Positions 26,935-36,046 of a stretch of 64,000 bases of DNA are shown here, one piece after another; position 1 is the stretch's first letter; each line of letters starts with the position of its first letter. Location of the stretch: contig NZ_CP036501.1 of NCBI RefSeq assembly GCF_026230195.1, positions 1,550,001-1,614,000 of the forward strand, given 5' to 3'. The position numbers were made by a program, and so were the translations under genes. The DNA is from Candidatus Paraluminiphilus aquimaris. Its GTDB lineage: Bacteria > Pseudomonadota > Gammaproteobacteria > Pseudomonadales > Halieaceae. The notes beneath the pieces are model-generated. The model saw only the letters and a program-made list of their open reading frames with translations, searched no databases and had not been told where the DNA came from.

Positions 26935-28146
26935 TTGTACAATGAAGAGTTAACGCAATTCAGAGCTGAGACCGTCGCGTGGCTAGAGGCTAATTGTCCA
27001 CAGTCACAGCGACAACCCATTGTCCGAGACCAGCAGATCTGGGGTGGGCGACGGCGAGTATTTCCCAGTGCAGAGGCTCAGCAGTGGTTTGAGGCATGCC
27101 GTGACAAGGGCTACACCGCACCCGAGTGGCCAAGTGAGTACGGTGGCGGCGGCTTATCTTCAGCCCAGGCAAAAGTCTTGCAGCAAGAGATGGCAAGGAT
27201 GCGCTGCAGACCGCCCCTCTATTGCCAAGGTTTATGGATGTTAGGGCCCGCACTGTTGGTCTACGGCAATGAAGCCCAGAAGCGGGAGCACCTTGGTGCC
27301 ATCTGTCGTGGTGAGATTCGCTGGGCCCAGGGTTATTCTGAGCCCTCAGCCGGTTCTGATCTTGCAAACCTCAAGACTAAAGCCGAGGATTGCGGCGATC
27401 ACTTTCTCGTCAATGGCACTAAGATTTGGACGACAAAAGCGGACGAGGCTGATTGGATTTTTTGCCTAGTTCGCACCAGTGATACGACCCCCAAGCAAGC
27501 GGGAATCAGTTTTCTTCTTATCGATATGGAAACCGAGGGCGTTTCTACGTCACCAATTCCCCTAATTAGTGGAGAATCCGAGTTCTGTCAGACCTTTTTT
27601 GACAGCGTGAAAGTGCCTAAGGCGAATCTTGTTGGCGAGTTGAATGGCGGCTGGGCGGTGGCCAAAGAGCTACTCAAGCACGAGCGCAAGATGATGGCGG
27701 CGTTCGAGGGTATGCTCGAGAAGCCAGCAATGGAGCTACTCGAGCTTGCGCAACATGCGGTTGGCGTTGACGACTCGGGAGCATTGGCAGATGACGAGTT
27801 AAGAAGTGATATAGCGCGTCACCTCATGCGCGAAACAGCCATGGGTCAACTGGGCGAACGCATTTACAGACAAGGCAAGGCGAAGCAGTCCGATCCGAGG
27901 CTCCCGCTCCTGATGAAGTATCTCGGTACCTCTGAAGCGCAAACGAAAGACGAACTTATTTTGCGTGCACTGGGCGATGAAGGCTTATCGATGGATGATC
28001 CCACTGTTTCTTTGGGTCTTAGAAAAATGGTCAAGCAGTGGGCCTTCAATAAATCGCTGACAATCGCCGGCGGCACCAGTGAGGTCCAGCTCAATATCAT
28101 CGCGAAGCGGGCCTTGGGTATGCCGTCCGCGGAGGGTAAGTCATGA
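26935..28146 (+). CDS. Acyl-CoA dehydrogenase, larger subunit of a predicted pair
   Basis: A 403-residue FAD flavoprotein of the ACAD family. Conserved blocks include APEWPSEYGGGGL, QGYSEPSAGSDLANLKTKA (FAD and substrate region), INGTKIWTT-like VNGTKIWTTKA, and TIAGGTSEVQLNIIAKRALGM at the C-terminus. In the last block the position of the catalytic glutamate of medium-chain enzymes (YEGT) is occupied by glycine (AGGT), so the base may lie elsewhere or in the partner. TTG 26935 is chosen as start. The next gene, a smaller ACAD, begins in the last four bases (ATGA). Such co-translated pairs form heteromeric enzymes in steroid side-chain or ring-derived acyl-CoA oxidation; that role is inferred. 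Confidence 0.85.
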   Translation: MYNEELTQFRAETVAWLEANCPQSQRQPIVRDQQIWGGRRRVFPSAEAQQWFEACRDKGYTAPEWPSEYGGGGLSSAQAKVLQQEMARMRCRPPLYCQGLWMLGPALLVYGNEAQKREHLGAICRGEIRWAQGYSEPSAGSDLANLKTKAEDCGDHFLVNGTKIWTTKADEADWIFCLVRTSDTTPKQAGISFLLIDMETEGVSTSPIPLISGESEFCQTFFDSVKVPKANLVGELNGGWAVAKELLKHERKMMAAFEGMLEKPAMELLELAQHAVGVDDSGALADDELRSDIARHLMRETAMGQLGERIYRQGKAKQSDPRLPLLMKYLGTSEAQTKDELILRALGDEGLSMDDPTVSLGLRKMVKQWAFNKSLTIAGGTSEVQLNIIAKRALGMPSAEGKS

Positions 28147-29246
28147 TCTTGAATGAAGAGCAGGCGATGCTCAAAGAGACCGTGGCTCAGTTTTTTGCCG
28201 AGCAAGCCCCTGTTGCATGTTTACGTCAACTGGGGGAGGGATCATCAAGCGTTGCATACGACCCACACCTTTGGTCAGAGATGGTTGCGCTGGGTCTAAC
28301 AGGGATAACAGTGCCCGAAGAATTTGAGGGGTTGAACTTCGGTTGGTTGGCGGTTGGTGCTATCGCTCAAGAGGCGGGTCGCAGGTTAGTCGCCAGCCCC
28401 TTCCTATCCAGTGTGGTGTTTGCTCAAAACCTACTTCTTAACTGTGGCTCACGCCATCAAATAGAAACGTATTTGCCGAAACTCATATCGGGAGATCAAA
28501 CGGGCAGTGTTGCGTTGGATGAGGGTCGGTTTTTCAATCCACACGCCACTGAGCTGTCAGTGGTCGACGGCCGTCTCACGGGCGTTAAGACCCGTGTTTT
28601 AAATGGGCAGACCAGCAATTTGTTGCTGTGTGTGGCGAGGCGCGCATCGGGTGCTCTGGGCGTAGCCCTAATCCCGCGAGATCTGGCGGGTGTTGAAGTC
28701 GAGGCTAAGCGGGCAATGGATCTCCATGGTTATGCCAGCATTAGTTTTAACGGCGTTAACGACGCCCATATTGAGTGGCTGGAGGGTGAGTCAGTCGATA
28801 CGGGCATAACGAGAGCTATCGATCAGGCGACCATCGTTTTAGCGGCAGAGATGATGGGGAGTGCCCGCGAAGTCCTTAAGCGAACTGTCGAATATCTGGG
28901 AGAGCGGGAGCAGTTCGATGTGAAACTGGGCAGTTTTCAGGCACTACAGCATCGTTGCGCCCAAATGTTTTGTGAACTCGAACTGGCTGAGAGTGCGGTG
29001 AGTGCTGCATTAACAGGTTTAGATGAGAACGCGGCTAACCTGAGTCTTCTTTGTAGTGCGGCAAAGGCGCTTGCCAATGACTGTTTTACCTTGATTTCGT
29101 CTGAAGCGATCCAACTGCACGGTGGTATGGGTGTCACCGAGGAGATGGATATGGGGCTGTTCCTGAAACGATCGCGAGTCTGTAATCAGCTCCTCGGTTC
29201 TTCGAGCTACCACCGAGATCGATTTGCACGCCTTCACGAATTCTGA
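28143..29246 (+). CDS. Acyl-CoA dehydrogenase, smaller subunit of the pair
   Basis: A 367-residue ACAD-family protein. It begins MILNEEQAMLKETVAQFFAE and has an abbreviated middle region: the usual YTEP/SGSD motif is weak, here GSVALDEGRFFNPHAT. The C-terminal AIQLHGGMGVTEEMDMGLFLKRS is well kept. The loss of parts of the FAD and substrate site while the tail stays intact is what one sees in the second partner of heteromeric acyl-CoA dehydrogenases. It overlaps the upstream ACAD by four bases, and no other gene follows in the operon. Confidence 0.85.
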   Translation: MILNEEQAMLKETVAQFFAEQAPVACLRQLGEGSSSVAYDPHLWSEMVALGLTGITVPEEFEGLNFGWLAVGAIAQEAGRRLVASPFLSSVVFAQNLLLNCGSRHQIETYLPKLISGDQTGSVALDEGRFFNPHATELSVVDGRLTGVKTRVLNGQTSNLLLCVARRASGALGVALIPRDLAGVEVEAKRAMDLHGYASISFNGVNDAHIEWLEGESVDTGITRAIDQATIVLAAEMMGSAREVLKRTVEYLGEREQFDVKLGSFQALQHRCAQMFCELELAESAVSAALTGLDENAANLSLLCSAAKALANDCFTLISSEAIQLHGGMGVTEEMDMGLFLKRSRVCNQLLGSSSYHRDRFARLHEF

Positions 29247-29340
29247 GGCGGGCCGACTGCGTTAGCGCCAAAAATTTGAGCTCAGTAACGATTCAAGCGT
29301 CGTTGAGTGAGGAGGGCAGGTAGTGGATATAGCTTCGCGC

Positions 29341-29368
29341 TAAGCCCCCCACTAAGTAAGCCCCCCAC
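29341..29368. repeat. Tandem direct repeat TAAGCCCCCCAC x2
   Basis: Two perfect 12-base copies at 29341-29352 and 29357-29368 are separated by TAAG, a repeat unit of 16 bases. It lies in the 218-base gap between the convergent ACAD and Rieske genes. A hairpin GAGGCAT/ATGCCTC follows near 29416-29438 without a T run. Confidence 0.7.
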
Positions 29369-29464
29369 GCTAGGAAAAAAGGTGCTAAGCGGCCACGTAA
29401 GGCGAGCGCTGTTGAGAGGCATCCAACCGGCATGCCTCGCCGCAACTTAGCTCACACAGTGCTT

Positions 29465-30472
29465 CTAGGCGGTAGGTTCCACCAAGAACTGACTAAACCA
29501 CCGTCGAAACTTAGCAAAGGGGCCGTCACCATCGCAGAGTAACGGACGTTCAAAGTATTGCTTTCGATCCCAAATAATTTGATCTTCAGCCATTTGCTGG
29601 CAGATATTGCCGATAATGGCTTGTCCGACAGTTTTCCCGAGTGTTTCCTGTGTGGCCCGCGGTTGAATAAAGGCGTAGGAAGCATAGGTTTTTTCAGGCC
29701 CTACGGGCGTCACATTAGCGAGCAGCAGGGTATCGTAGATTCCTGTAAACCGAACGACGGAGAGTCCTGCACCTTGACTGCGGGTTTCGATGGCACCGTC
29801 GACCACACCGCGAGGCGTTGGTTGGCGAGTGATGAACTTTCCCTCTCGGATATGACCGTCGAAGTTTTGAAACGCGGCCTCTGGTACATCGTCCGTGCCA
29901 TGAACATAGTGAAAATGAGCAGCATCTACGGCGTTTTCGCCCATTTCCTGCATGTGCGTATTGATATCCCAGGTATGGATAATCATCTCGCCCCAGTCAG
30001 GGTGATTGGCTGCCGCCTCGGGGATGACCTCGGGTTCCCAGGTTGGGGCTTCTTTCTTCGGGTGATACCAAACAAGTATTTGCTGATTAACTTCACGAAC
30101 ATCCCAAGCCCCAAGGATCGTCTCTCCCTTGGCAACCCGTGGCGGCATATTCTTGGCATAGGGGATGTGGGTGCATTGACCCTCACCATTCCAGCGCCAG
30201 CCGTGAAAGGGGCACTCAATACTGTCACCGACGATACGGGGACCTTTCCCGGTTTGCTCACGAATGCCGTAACCGAGGTGTGCGCCCATGTGCGGACAGA
30301 ACGCATCAACCACCTTTGGCTCGCCCGCTTCAGTGCGAAAAACCACCAATTCTTGCCCAAAGTATTCAACGGGAATTGCGTCGCCCACCGCTAACTCGTG
30401 GGAGTACAGTACTTGAAACCAACCCATCGGCATGGGGAGTGGACATCTGGGGGTATCGGTCGCAATCATCAT
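29465..30472 (-). CDS. Rieske non-heme iron oxygenase (KshA/Neverland-like clade)
   Basis: A 335-residue oxygenase component. The Rieske cluster ligands are in AFCPHMGAHLGYG and IECPFHGWRWNGEGQC. The catalytic iron motif is D-x2-H-x4-H in ENAVDAAHFHYVHG (about residues 172-185). This ENxxDxxHFxxVH pattern is the one shared by 3-ketosteroid 9alpha-hydroxylase KshA and the cholesterol 7-desaturase Neverland/DAF-36, as I recall it. A role in hydroxylating a steroid-like ring is plausible but not proven. It is divergent from an acyl-CoA ligase gene, with a 195-base promoter region between. No reductase gene is nearby. Confidence 0.85.
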   Translation of the reverse strand: MMIATDTPRCPLPMPMGWFQVLYSHELAVGDAIPVEYFGQELVVFRTEAGEPKVVDAFCPHMGAHLGYGIREQTGKGPRIVGDSIECPFHGWRWNGEGQCTHIPYAKNMPPRVAKGETILGAWDVREVNQQILVWYHPKKEAPTWEPEVIPEAAANHPDWGEMIIHTWDINTHMQEMGENAVDAAHFHYVHGTDDVPEAAFQNFDGHIREGKFITRQPTPRGVVDGAIETRSQGAGLSVVRFTGIYDTLLLANVTPVGPEKTYASYAFIQPRATQETLGKTVGQAIIGNICQQMAEDQIIWDRKQYFERPLLCDGDGPFAKFRRWFSQFLVEPTA

Positions 30473-30549
30473 AGAACGTTGTCCGGCAACTGAAGCAGAG
30501 CGTGAAGTATAACGGCTGATGCGCCGCTGCCCAGCCGGGCCAGAGGTGC

Positions 30550-30582
30550 AAACGGATTATGGTGCCTTCAAATGGATTATGC
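30550..30582. promoter_or_regulatory. Direct repeat AAAYGGATTATG, 20-base spacing, in a divergent promoter
   Basis: AAACGGATTATG (30550-30561) and AAATGGATTATG (30570-30581) differ at one base and are spaced two helical turns apart. They lie between the divergent Rieske oxygenase and acyl-CoA ligase genes. This is the layout of a regulator binding site. No regulator gene is in the window. Confidence 0.4.
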
Positions 30583-30667
30583 GCAGGGAGATAACCTGAT
30601 CGATTTATAGGTGACGATCTCAGTACACTCGAAGCTTCGCGAGCCGGCGCAATAAAAAGGAAAACGT

Positions 30668-32347
30668 GTGTCTATTAAAGCGACGATAACGGAGCTCACA
30701 GGTGTTGGCGCCTTTTTTGAAGTGGAGCAACTTCAGACTGAGCGCGGCGCAATGGATGGTTATAAACACGCACCGCAGACACTTACAGAGATTATTCAAA
30801 ATGCCCGTGGACACGGTGATCAGGGATTCATTGTCTCGGGTGATACGCGATTAACATTTGCACAATTCTTTGACCGAGCAGACCGGCTGCGCGCCTATTT
30901 GCAGGAAAGTGGTCTCAACGCAGGCGATCGGTTTGCCATTGCCATGCGCAATAATGCCGAGTGGTTGGTGGGCTTTACAGCGGCCTTTTTGGCGGGCGCA
31001 ACAGTCGTCCCCATAAACAGTTGGGGGCAAGCTGACGAGCTGGCTTTTGCGCTGCAAGATTGCGGTGCATCGTGGCTACTGTGTGACGACCAGCGTGGAA
31101 CCATGCTCTCTGGCGAGCTCGATACCAAAAAACGACTTATCGTTTATGACCGTGCGGTACCCGGGTCGCTACGGGGTATCGATTTCAACGACGCGACAAG
31201 TAATGCATTACCAAAAGAGGTCGCTACGCCCGCTGCGGACGACGTCTGCTTGATCTTGTACACCTCGGGCAGCACCGGGACGCCGAAAGGTGTTGTGCAC
31301 TGTCAGCAGGCGCTGTCTCAAGCGGTATTCAATATGATGTTTACGGGCATGCTGACGATGACCGTAGAAGGGGGGTTACGCGAGTTAAGGGGCGGCGCGA
31401 CTCAAGAAAAGGCGTTACTGAATGTCCCGCTATTTCACGCTACGGGTCTGCTGGGATCGTTTGTGCTGCCGCTGGTCACTGCGCAGGGGATTGTCATGAT
31501 TTCCAAGTGGGATGCGCAAGAGGCGTTACGTTTGATAGAGGCCGAGCGCGTAACCCTCTTTAGCAGCGTTCCCGCTTTGGTAAAGGATTTATTGACTCAG
31601 CCGAATTTGGCGAATTTTGATATTTCATCACTACACCGCGTGTCCTCAGGCGGCGCTGCAATGCCGTCAGATCTACCCGGAATCATCGAGGGGACAATCG
31701 ACAAGGCCTACGCATCAGGAGGCTACGGGTTGACCGAGACACTCGCCGTCGGGAGTCAGGCGGCGGGTGCGGTGTTTGACGCAAAGCCCGCTGCTGCAGG
31801 TGTTCAGTCGCCAATCATGGCCATTCGCTGTAGCGGCGCCGATGGATCCGTATTGCCGCCGGGGGAGGCGGGTGAGATCGAGATGCGTGGTGTGGCCTGT
31901 ACCCTCGGATATTGGAATAAGCCAGAGGCAAATGCCGCCGTGTTCACCGAAGATGGATGGATGAAAACGGGCGATGTGGGTTATGTGGCCGATGACGGTT
32001 ATGTTCATATCACGGGCAGAATTAAGGACATCGTTATACGCGGTGGTGAGAATATTTATCCCGGGGATACCGAGCAGGCCTGCTATCAGATAGACGGTGT
32101 ACAGGAGTGCGTGGTCTTTGGTGTGCCCGATGAGCTGATGGGAGAAGAGCTGGCTATGGTTGTCAGGGTGGCTGCATCTTCTCTGTCAGAAGATGACGTC
32201 AGAGCTGGGCTCAAAGCCCGCATAGCGGGCTACAAGGTACCTAAGTTTATCGAATTAACGGATCAGCCCTTGGCTCGAGGCGCTACTGAGAAATTCGATA
32301 AGCGCGCTATTCAGGCCGCTTTTGTTGCGACGCAAAAGCGTCAGTGA
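30668..32347 (+). CDS. Acyl-CoA synthetase (ANL family)
   Basis: A 559-residue AMP-forming ligase. The P-loop TSGSTGTPKG is at residues 199-208, followed by GGYGLTE, GWMKTGDVGYVADDGY, the hinge GRIKDIVIRGGENIYP and the C-terminal lysine block RGATEKFDKRA. The GENIYP pattern is typical of medium/long-chain fatty-acid and cyclic-acid CoA ligases. The protein starts at GTG 30668, with AAGGA about seven bases upstream, and carries about 40 extra residues before the usual domain start. It is divergent from a KshA-like Rieske gene. It is likely to make the CoA thioester of a side-chain or ring-derived acid for the ACAD pair; that is inference. Confidence 0.88.
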   Translation: MSIKATITELTGVGAFFEVEQLQTERGAMDGYKHAPQTLTEIIQNARGHGDQGFIVSGDTRLTFAQFFDRADRLRAYLQESGLNAGDRFAIAMRNNAEWLVGFTAAFLAGATVVPINSWGQADELAFALQDCGASWLLCDDQRGTMLSGELDTKKRLIVYDRAVPGSLRGIDFNDATSNALPKEVATPAADDVCLILYTSGSTGTPKGVVHCQQALSQAVFNMMFTGMLTMTVEGGLRELRGGATQEKALLNVPLFHATGLLGSFVLPLVTAQGIVMISKWDAQEALRLIEAERVTLFSSVPALVKDLLTQPNLANFDISSLHRVSSGGAAMPSDLPGIIEGTIDKAYASGGYGLTETLAVGSQAAGAVFDAKPAAAGVQSPIMAIRCSGADGSVLPPGEAGEIEMRGVACTLGYWNKPEANAAVFTEDGWMKTGDVGYVADDGYVHITGRIKDIVIRGGENIYPGDTEQACYQIDGVQECVVFGVPDELMGEELAMVVRVAASSLSEDDVRAGLKARIAGYKVPKFIELTDQPLARGATEKFDKRAIQAAFVATQKRQ

Positions 32348-32428
32348 TCAAGCAGGCAATAGCGCCCGATTTTGAACGGCCCGCGTATTCGGCCGAGCGC
32401 TCGGCTTGTCGTTGAAACGCCGCCTTTT

Positions 32429-33199
32429 TTAAACGCCAAAACCACCATCTACCGGTATGAGCTGTCCGGTGGTGTAGGCTGCGTTATCGGAGGCAAGGAA
32501 TACGGCCATCTTTGCAACCTCTTCAGGTTGGCCGAATCGATTCAGCGGAAGGGCACTCTTAACGCCTTCAATCCAAGCATCATCAAAGACGCCTTGTTCT
32601 TTGAGGCGCAGGAAAATGCCGGTCTCGATGACGCCAATGGCGATGCTATTTGCCCTGATATTGTTGATGCCTTCCTCTTTTGCGACGCCTTTTATTAACT
32701 CCTCGACAGCCGCCTTGGGCGCAACGCTCAGGATATCAAGCGGCGGATACTTCAGAAGCCCAGCGGAGCTTATGTGTACGTAGCTACCGCCACCACCATC
32801 ACGCAGGTGCGGTAATGTTGCATGTATCGCGTTAAAAGCGCCCTCGGCATCTGAACGCATAACCCGCTGCCAAAGCTCTGGGGTGACTTCTGAAATCGGC
32901 GATTGTGGAATGTCGTAGCCAGTGGCAATAAAAACCGAATGTAAACGACCGTACTGAGCGATACCGCGGCTAATGGCACGGTTAAGGGTAGTAAGGTCTT
33001 GAAGTGTGACCTGTTCGCAGGACACGGACGCTTGGCTCCCACCTAATTCATTCGATAGTCGCTCGGCGCGCTCACGGTTGCTGTTATAAGTCAGCAGCAC
33101 CGGTATGTTGTTGGCTACCAATTCCTGGCAAATAGCGGTGCCCACACCTCCGCTACCACCGATGACTAAGGCAAATCCACTTGGGTAAAGATCATTCAT
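32429..33199 (-). CDS. SDR-family protein with the catalytic tyrosine replaced by serine
   Basis: A 256-residue short-chain dehydrogenase/reductase fold. The cofactor motif is GGSGGVGTA (about residues 14-22), and the C-terminal segment ends in TTGQLIPVDGGFGV. The active-site region reads SSAGLLKYPPLDILSVAPKAAVEEL. The serine and lysine stay in register, but the position that is normally tyrosine in YxxxK holds serine (SVAPK). The NNAG element is also altered (FIATG). The protein may use another residue for proton transfer or be a non-catalytic binding protein. GGAGGAA precedes the ATG. It lies downstream of the TonB receptor on the same strand, past a terminator. Confidence 0.8.
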   Translation of the reverse strand: MNDLYPSGFALVIGGSGGVGTAICQELVANNIPVLLTYNSNRERAERLSNELGGSQASVSCEQVTLQDLTTLNRAISRGIAQYGRLHSVFIATGYDIPQSPISEVTPELWQRVMRSDAEGAFNAIHATLPHLRDGGGGSYVHISSAGLLKYPPLDILSVAPKAAVEELIKGVAKEEGINNIRANSIAIGVIETGIFLRLKEQGVFDDAWIEGVKSALPLNRFGQPEEVAKMAVFLASDNAAYTTGQLIPVDGGFGV

Positions 33200-33273
33200 G
33201 GTTCTGGATTCCTCCGAGTACCTTTTCGAGCATATACCGTCTTATCGCTAACAGATAGCCACGAACTTTGGTC

Positions 33274-33301
33274 AAAAAAAACCCGCCGTTAGGCGGGTTT
33301 T
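33274..33301 (-). terminator. Rho-independent terminator after the second TonB receptor
   Basis: On the minus strand, AAAACCCGCC, a four-base loop and GGCGGGTTTT continue into more T residues (A run from 33274 on the plus strand). It lies 16 bases after the receptor stop. The mirrored A and T runs could also let it work on the other strand. Confidence 0.9.
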
Positions 33302-33316
33302 GGTCGAGCAGGCAAC

Positions 33317-36046
33317 TTATAGGTCGAGTCGAATATCGACACCATACGTTGCAGGGTTGCCCCACTGGTGAACGGCGTATCCGAGATCAGGACCATAGTT
33401 GAATCCAAAGGTTCGGTACTCTTCATCTGTGATGTTACGACCCCATAGTGCGACGTTTACATTACGCCCGTTATCCATCTCCGTATTAAACGTCAGGCGG
33501 GCATTAACAAGATCACGCTCTTGGTTAGTGGGCTGACTTAGGTTCACAGGAATAGATGGCTGTCCTGCTGCCGTGTAGTTACCCGGTACAGAGTTGATGC
33601 TGACGGTCTCGTCTGTATGCGAGGTGGAAATTTGCAGGTCGAGTGTGCTTCCACCTGAACTCCACATCTGCCAATCCATCACCAAGCTGTATTGGTTATC
33701 CGGCGTCAGACCTTGACTAGGCTGAATGTTCAGACCGAGATACGCGGGATAATCGTCAAAGTCCCGGTTGGTATAGGCGTACTGAGCACGGAACTGCAGA
33801 CTGTCTGTAGCAAGCCATGCCACGTCGAGTTCCAGGCCATCTGTACTGAAGCTGGCGGCATTTACAACGTCTGTTGAAATGGCGCCCGCATCAGTCTTAA
33901 CAACACTCACCTGTACGTCATCGTAGTCATAGGTATAGTACGCAGCGTTTATGCGCACTCGACCATCGGCCAACATAGACTTCATACCCACTTCGAAGCT
34001 CGCAATGGTCTCCTCGGTGTAGTCATCGCCTGTGCCCGTGTCCTTATTAAAGGCACCTCCATTGAAACCGCCCGCTCGGTAGCCTGTTGTGTAACTGGCG
34101 TAGAAGTTGGTGTTGTCGTCAAGATTGTATTTGGCGACTAAACGACCCGATGTGTTGTTAAAGTCTTGCTTGTTGTAGTTGCCATAGACTCCCGGTGTTT
34201 CTGCGATATCGCTTATGTTCTCAAGTCCGCCAACGTAGGCGTCTGTAAGGCTGCGAGGGACAGATATAGGATCTACGCCAGGGGGTAAGAAGGCGTTCGT
34301 CAACGCTTCTTCAATCACAGCGCCGATCCATGAACCGATCGCGCCCGGGTTATCGCGCCAACGATAAGTCATGTACTTCGTTTCATCGTTGTAGCGCAGA
34401 CCTGCGGTGAATGACCACTTGTCAGAAGCTCTCCAAGTCACCTCACCGAAGACGGACTGGGCGTCACCACCGACGTCAAAACCACGACTTGCTGATCCTG
34501 CCAGGGTGTAGGTAGGATTCTGCACGTTTCGCATTTCACCGTAATCTTCCCAATCGTAGAGACCGACAACCCAGTCAATGGAGTCCGTTGAACCTAAAAT
34601 CTGCAGCTCATGGCTCTCTTGCTCATAACGGTTTGCGAGATCTGTCCAGAATACGCCATCACCGTTATTCGCGTTGATAGCACCCATCATGGCTAAGGCA
34701 AGCTCGAAGTCGTAGGAGTTAGGGATATCGACCTGGAAGGGAGGCGGTGTCCCGGCGGGGCATGCGCCAACCGACTGCGTTGCCGCGCAGAACGTGTCAG
34801 GGATAACCTGGCCGAAGAACGCACCACCGATCGTTTGCAAGGTCAGATCGCTACGCACACCAGACGATACCGAGTTATCAATGCCGTCTAAGTCACTGAG
34901 TGATCGATCATTCATGGTGCGATCACCATAGATGTACTTGATGCTGACCGCATCACTCAGCTCGTAATTCAGCGTGAGTGTGTGTGCTTCATTTTCCACG
35001 TTTGCAAAGCTGTTTATATCTGTAGAGCCTGCACCAAAGTGTGAATCAGTATTGTCCAGAACACCATTCGCCCACGCCACGTAGTCATTTGACCAACCCA
35101 GGAACTGCTGGATTTGGGGAAGTGGTGGTAACAGACCAAACTGGGCCGCTTGAGCAACGCCGCCGGCGATTGCCTGCACGGTTTGGATACGTGATGTGCT
35201 GTCAATCGGTACGTTGGCTTGATCGCCTCCGGCGGCAAGATAACCGCCAAGCGCCGCATAACTGGGGTTCAAGCCACTTGGTCGGTTCCAGTTGTCGAGC
35301 TCTCCATTTACATTGCTCTTCGCATAGGAGTAGTCAACACTCAGGCGATCAGTCGCGTCCCAGGCGAACGCAACACGAAAGCCATCGCGGTCGATACTAT
35401 TAAAACCATCGATGTCCGGGTTGGTGTTGTCATAGAACGGATCCCGCTGCCGATCGTTAAACGAAATAGCCGTGCGGAAGGAGTCGGAGAAGGGGATGTC
35501 GGCGCGGACAGAATACTCCTGAGTGCCGTAGTTGCCCATCGTTCCACGCAAGGTAAGGCCCATCTCATCCGAGGGCGCTTTACTGATGTAATTGATTGCA
35601 CCCGATGTTGAGTTTCGGCCAGACAGTGTTCCTTGCGGTCCCTTCAAAATCTCGATTCTGGCGAGGTCAACAATGTCGGGGGAGCTGCCTTGGTTTTTAC
35701 CGATGTACACGCCATCGACGTAGCGACCAGCCGCGGGATCAAGCGAAATCTGAGGCGCGCCATCGCCAATACCGCGGATGATGAAAGCTGTAGAGGAACC
35801 TCCCTGCGGCGATCCGTAGCCGTTTACACCAACCACTTCATTAATCATATCCAAGTTGTTATTGATGCCGCGCTCCTGAATGTCTCTTTCAGTCAAGGCT
35901 TCAATTGAAATGGGCGTATCTTGAAGACTCGCTTCACGACGCTCAGCTGTTACGACAACCTCCTCGAGCTGCGCAAAGGCGGTTTCCGCTGTCATCACGG
36001 CCATTACGGCTGCTGCTAATAGCGTCTTTGGGCTAGATGGGTTCAT
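33317..36046 (-). CDS. TonB-dependent outer-membrane receptor (909 aa)
   Basis: The signal peptide ends near AETAFAQ. Then come a TonB-box-like LEEVVVTAERREASLQDTPI, a plug domain (INEVVGVNGYG, FIIRGIGDGAPQ, RIEILKGPQGTLSGRNSTSG, at about residues 50-160) and a beta-barrel ending in YGVDIRLDL with the terminal hydrophobic residue. The plug block with GPQGTLxGRNSTxGAI is characteristic of the sphingomonad/OM60-type receptors often found in aromatic, steroid and terpenoid loci. A strong promoter lies upstream and a terminator downstream. It is divergent from a zinc alcohol dehydrogenase gene inside the catabolic island, so it may import the island's substrate. Confidence 0.92.
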   Translation of the reverse strand: MNPSSPKTLLAAAVMAVMTAETAFAQLEEVVVTAERREASLQDTPISIEALTERDIQERGINNNLDMINEVVGVNGYGSPQGGSSTAFIIRGIGDGAPQISLDPAAGRYVDGVYIGKNQGSSPDIVDLARIEILKGPQGTLSGRNSTSGAINYISKAPSDEMGLTLRGTMGNYGTQEYSVRADIPFSDSFRTAISFNDRQRDPFYDNTNPDIDGFNSIDRDGFRVAFAWDATDRLSVDYSYAKSNVNGELDNWNRPSGLNPSYAALGGYLAAGGDQANVPIDSTSRIQTVQAIAGGVAQAAQFGLLPPLPQIQQFLGWSNDYVAWANGVLDNTDSHFGAGSTDINSFANVENEAHTLTLNYELSDAVSIKYIYGDRTMNDRSLSDLDGIDNSVSSGVRSDLTLQTIGGAFFGQVIPDTFCAATQSVGACPAGTPPPFQVDIPNSYDFELALAMMGAINANNGDGVFWTDLANRYEQESHELQILGSTDSIDWVVGLYDWEDYGEMRNVQNPTYTLAGSASRGFDVGGDAQSVFGEVTWRASDKWSFTAGLRYNDETKYMTYRWRDNPGAIGSWIGAVIEEALTNAFLPPGVDPISVPRSLTDAYVGGLENISDIAETPGVYGNYNKQDFNNTSGRLVAKYNLDDNTNFYASYTTGYRAGGFNGGAFNKDTGTGDDYTEETIASFEVGMKSMLADGRVRINAAYYTYDYDDVQVSVVKTDAGAISTDVVNAASFSTDGLELDVAWLATDSLQFRAQYAYTNRDFDDYPAYLGLNIQPSQGLTPDNQYSLVMDWQMWSSGGSTLDLQISTSHTDETVSINSVPGNYTAAGQPSIPVNLSQPTNQERDLVNARLTFNTEMDNGRNVNVALWGRNITDEEYRTFGFNYGPDLGYAVHQWGNPATYGVDIRLDL

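Noticed and set aside
26748-27020. 91-residue N-terminal extension of the first Rieske protein
   Set aside because: It lies antisense to the acyl-CoA dehydrogenase gene and has no ribosome site. AGGAG before GTG 26747 marks the real start.
29558-30394. 278-codon plus-strand frame antisense to the second Rieske gene
   Set aside because: It has no family resemblance and no ribosome site, and it lies fully inside a well-supported gene. Its length reflects base composition.
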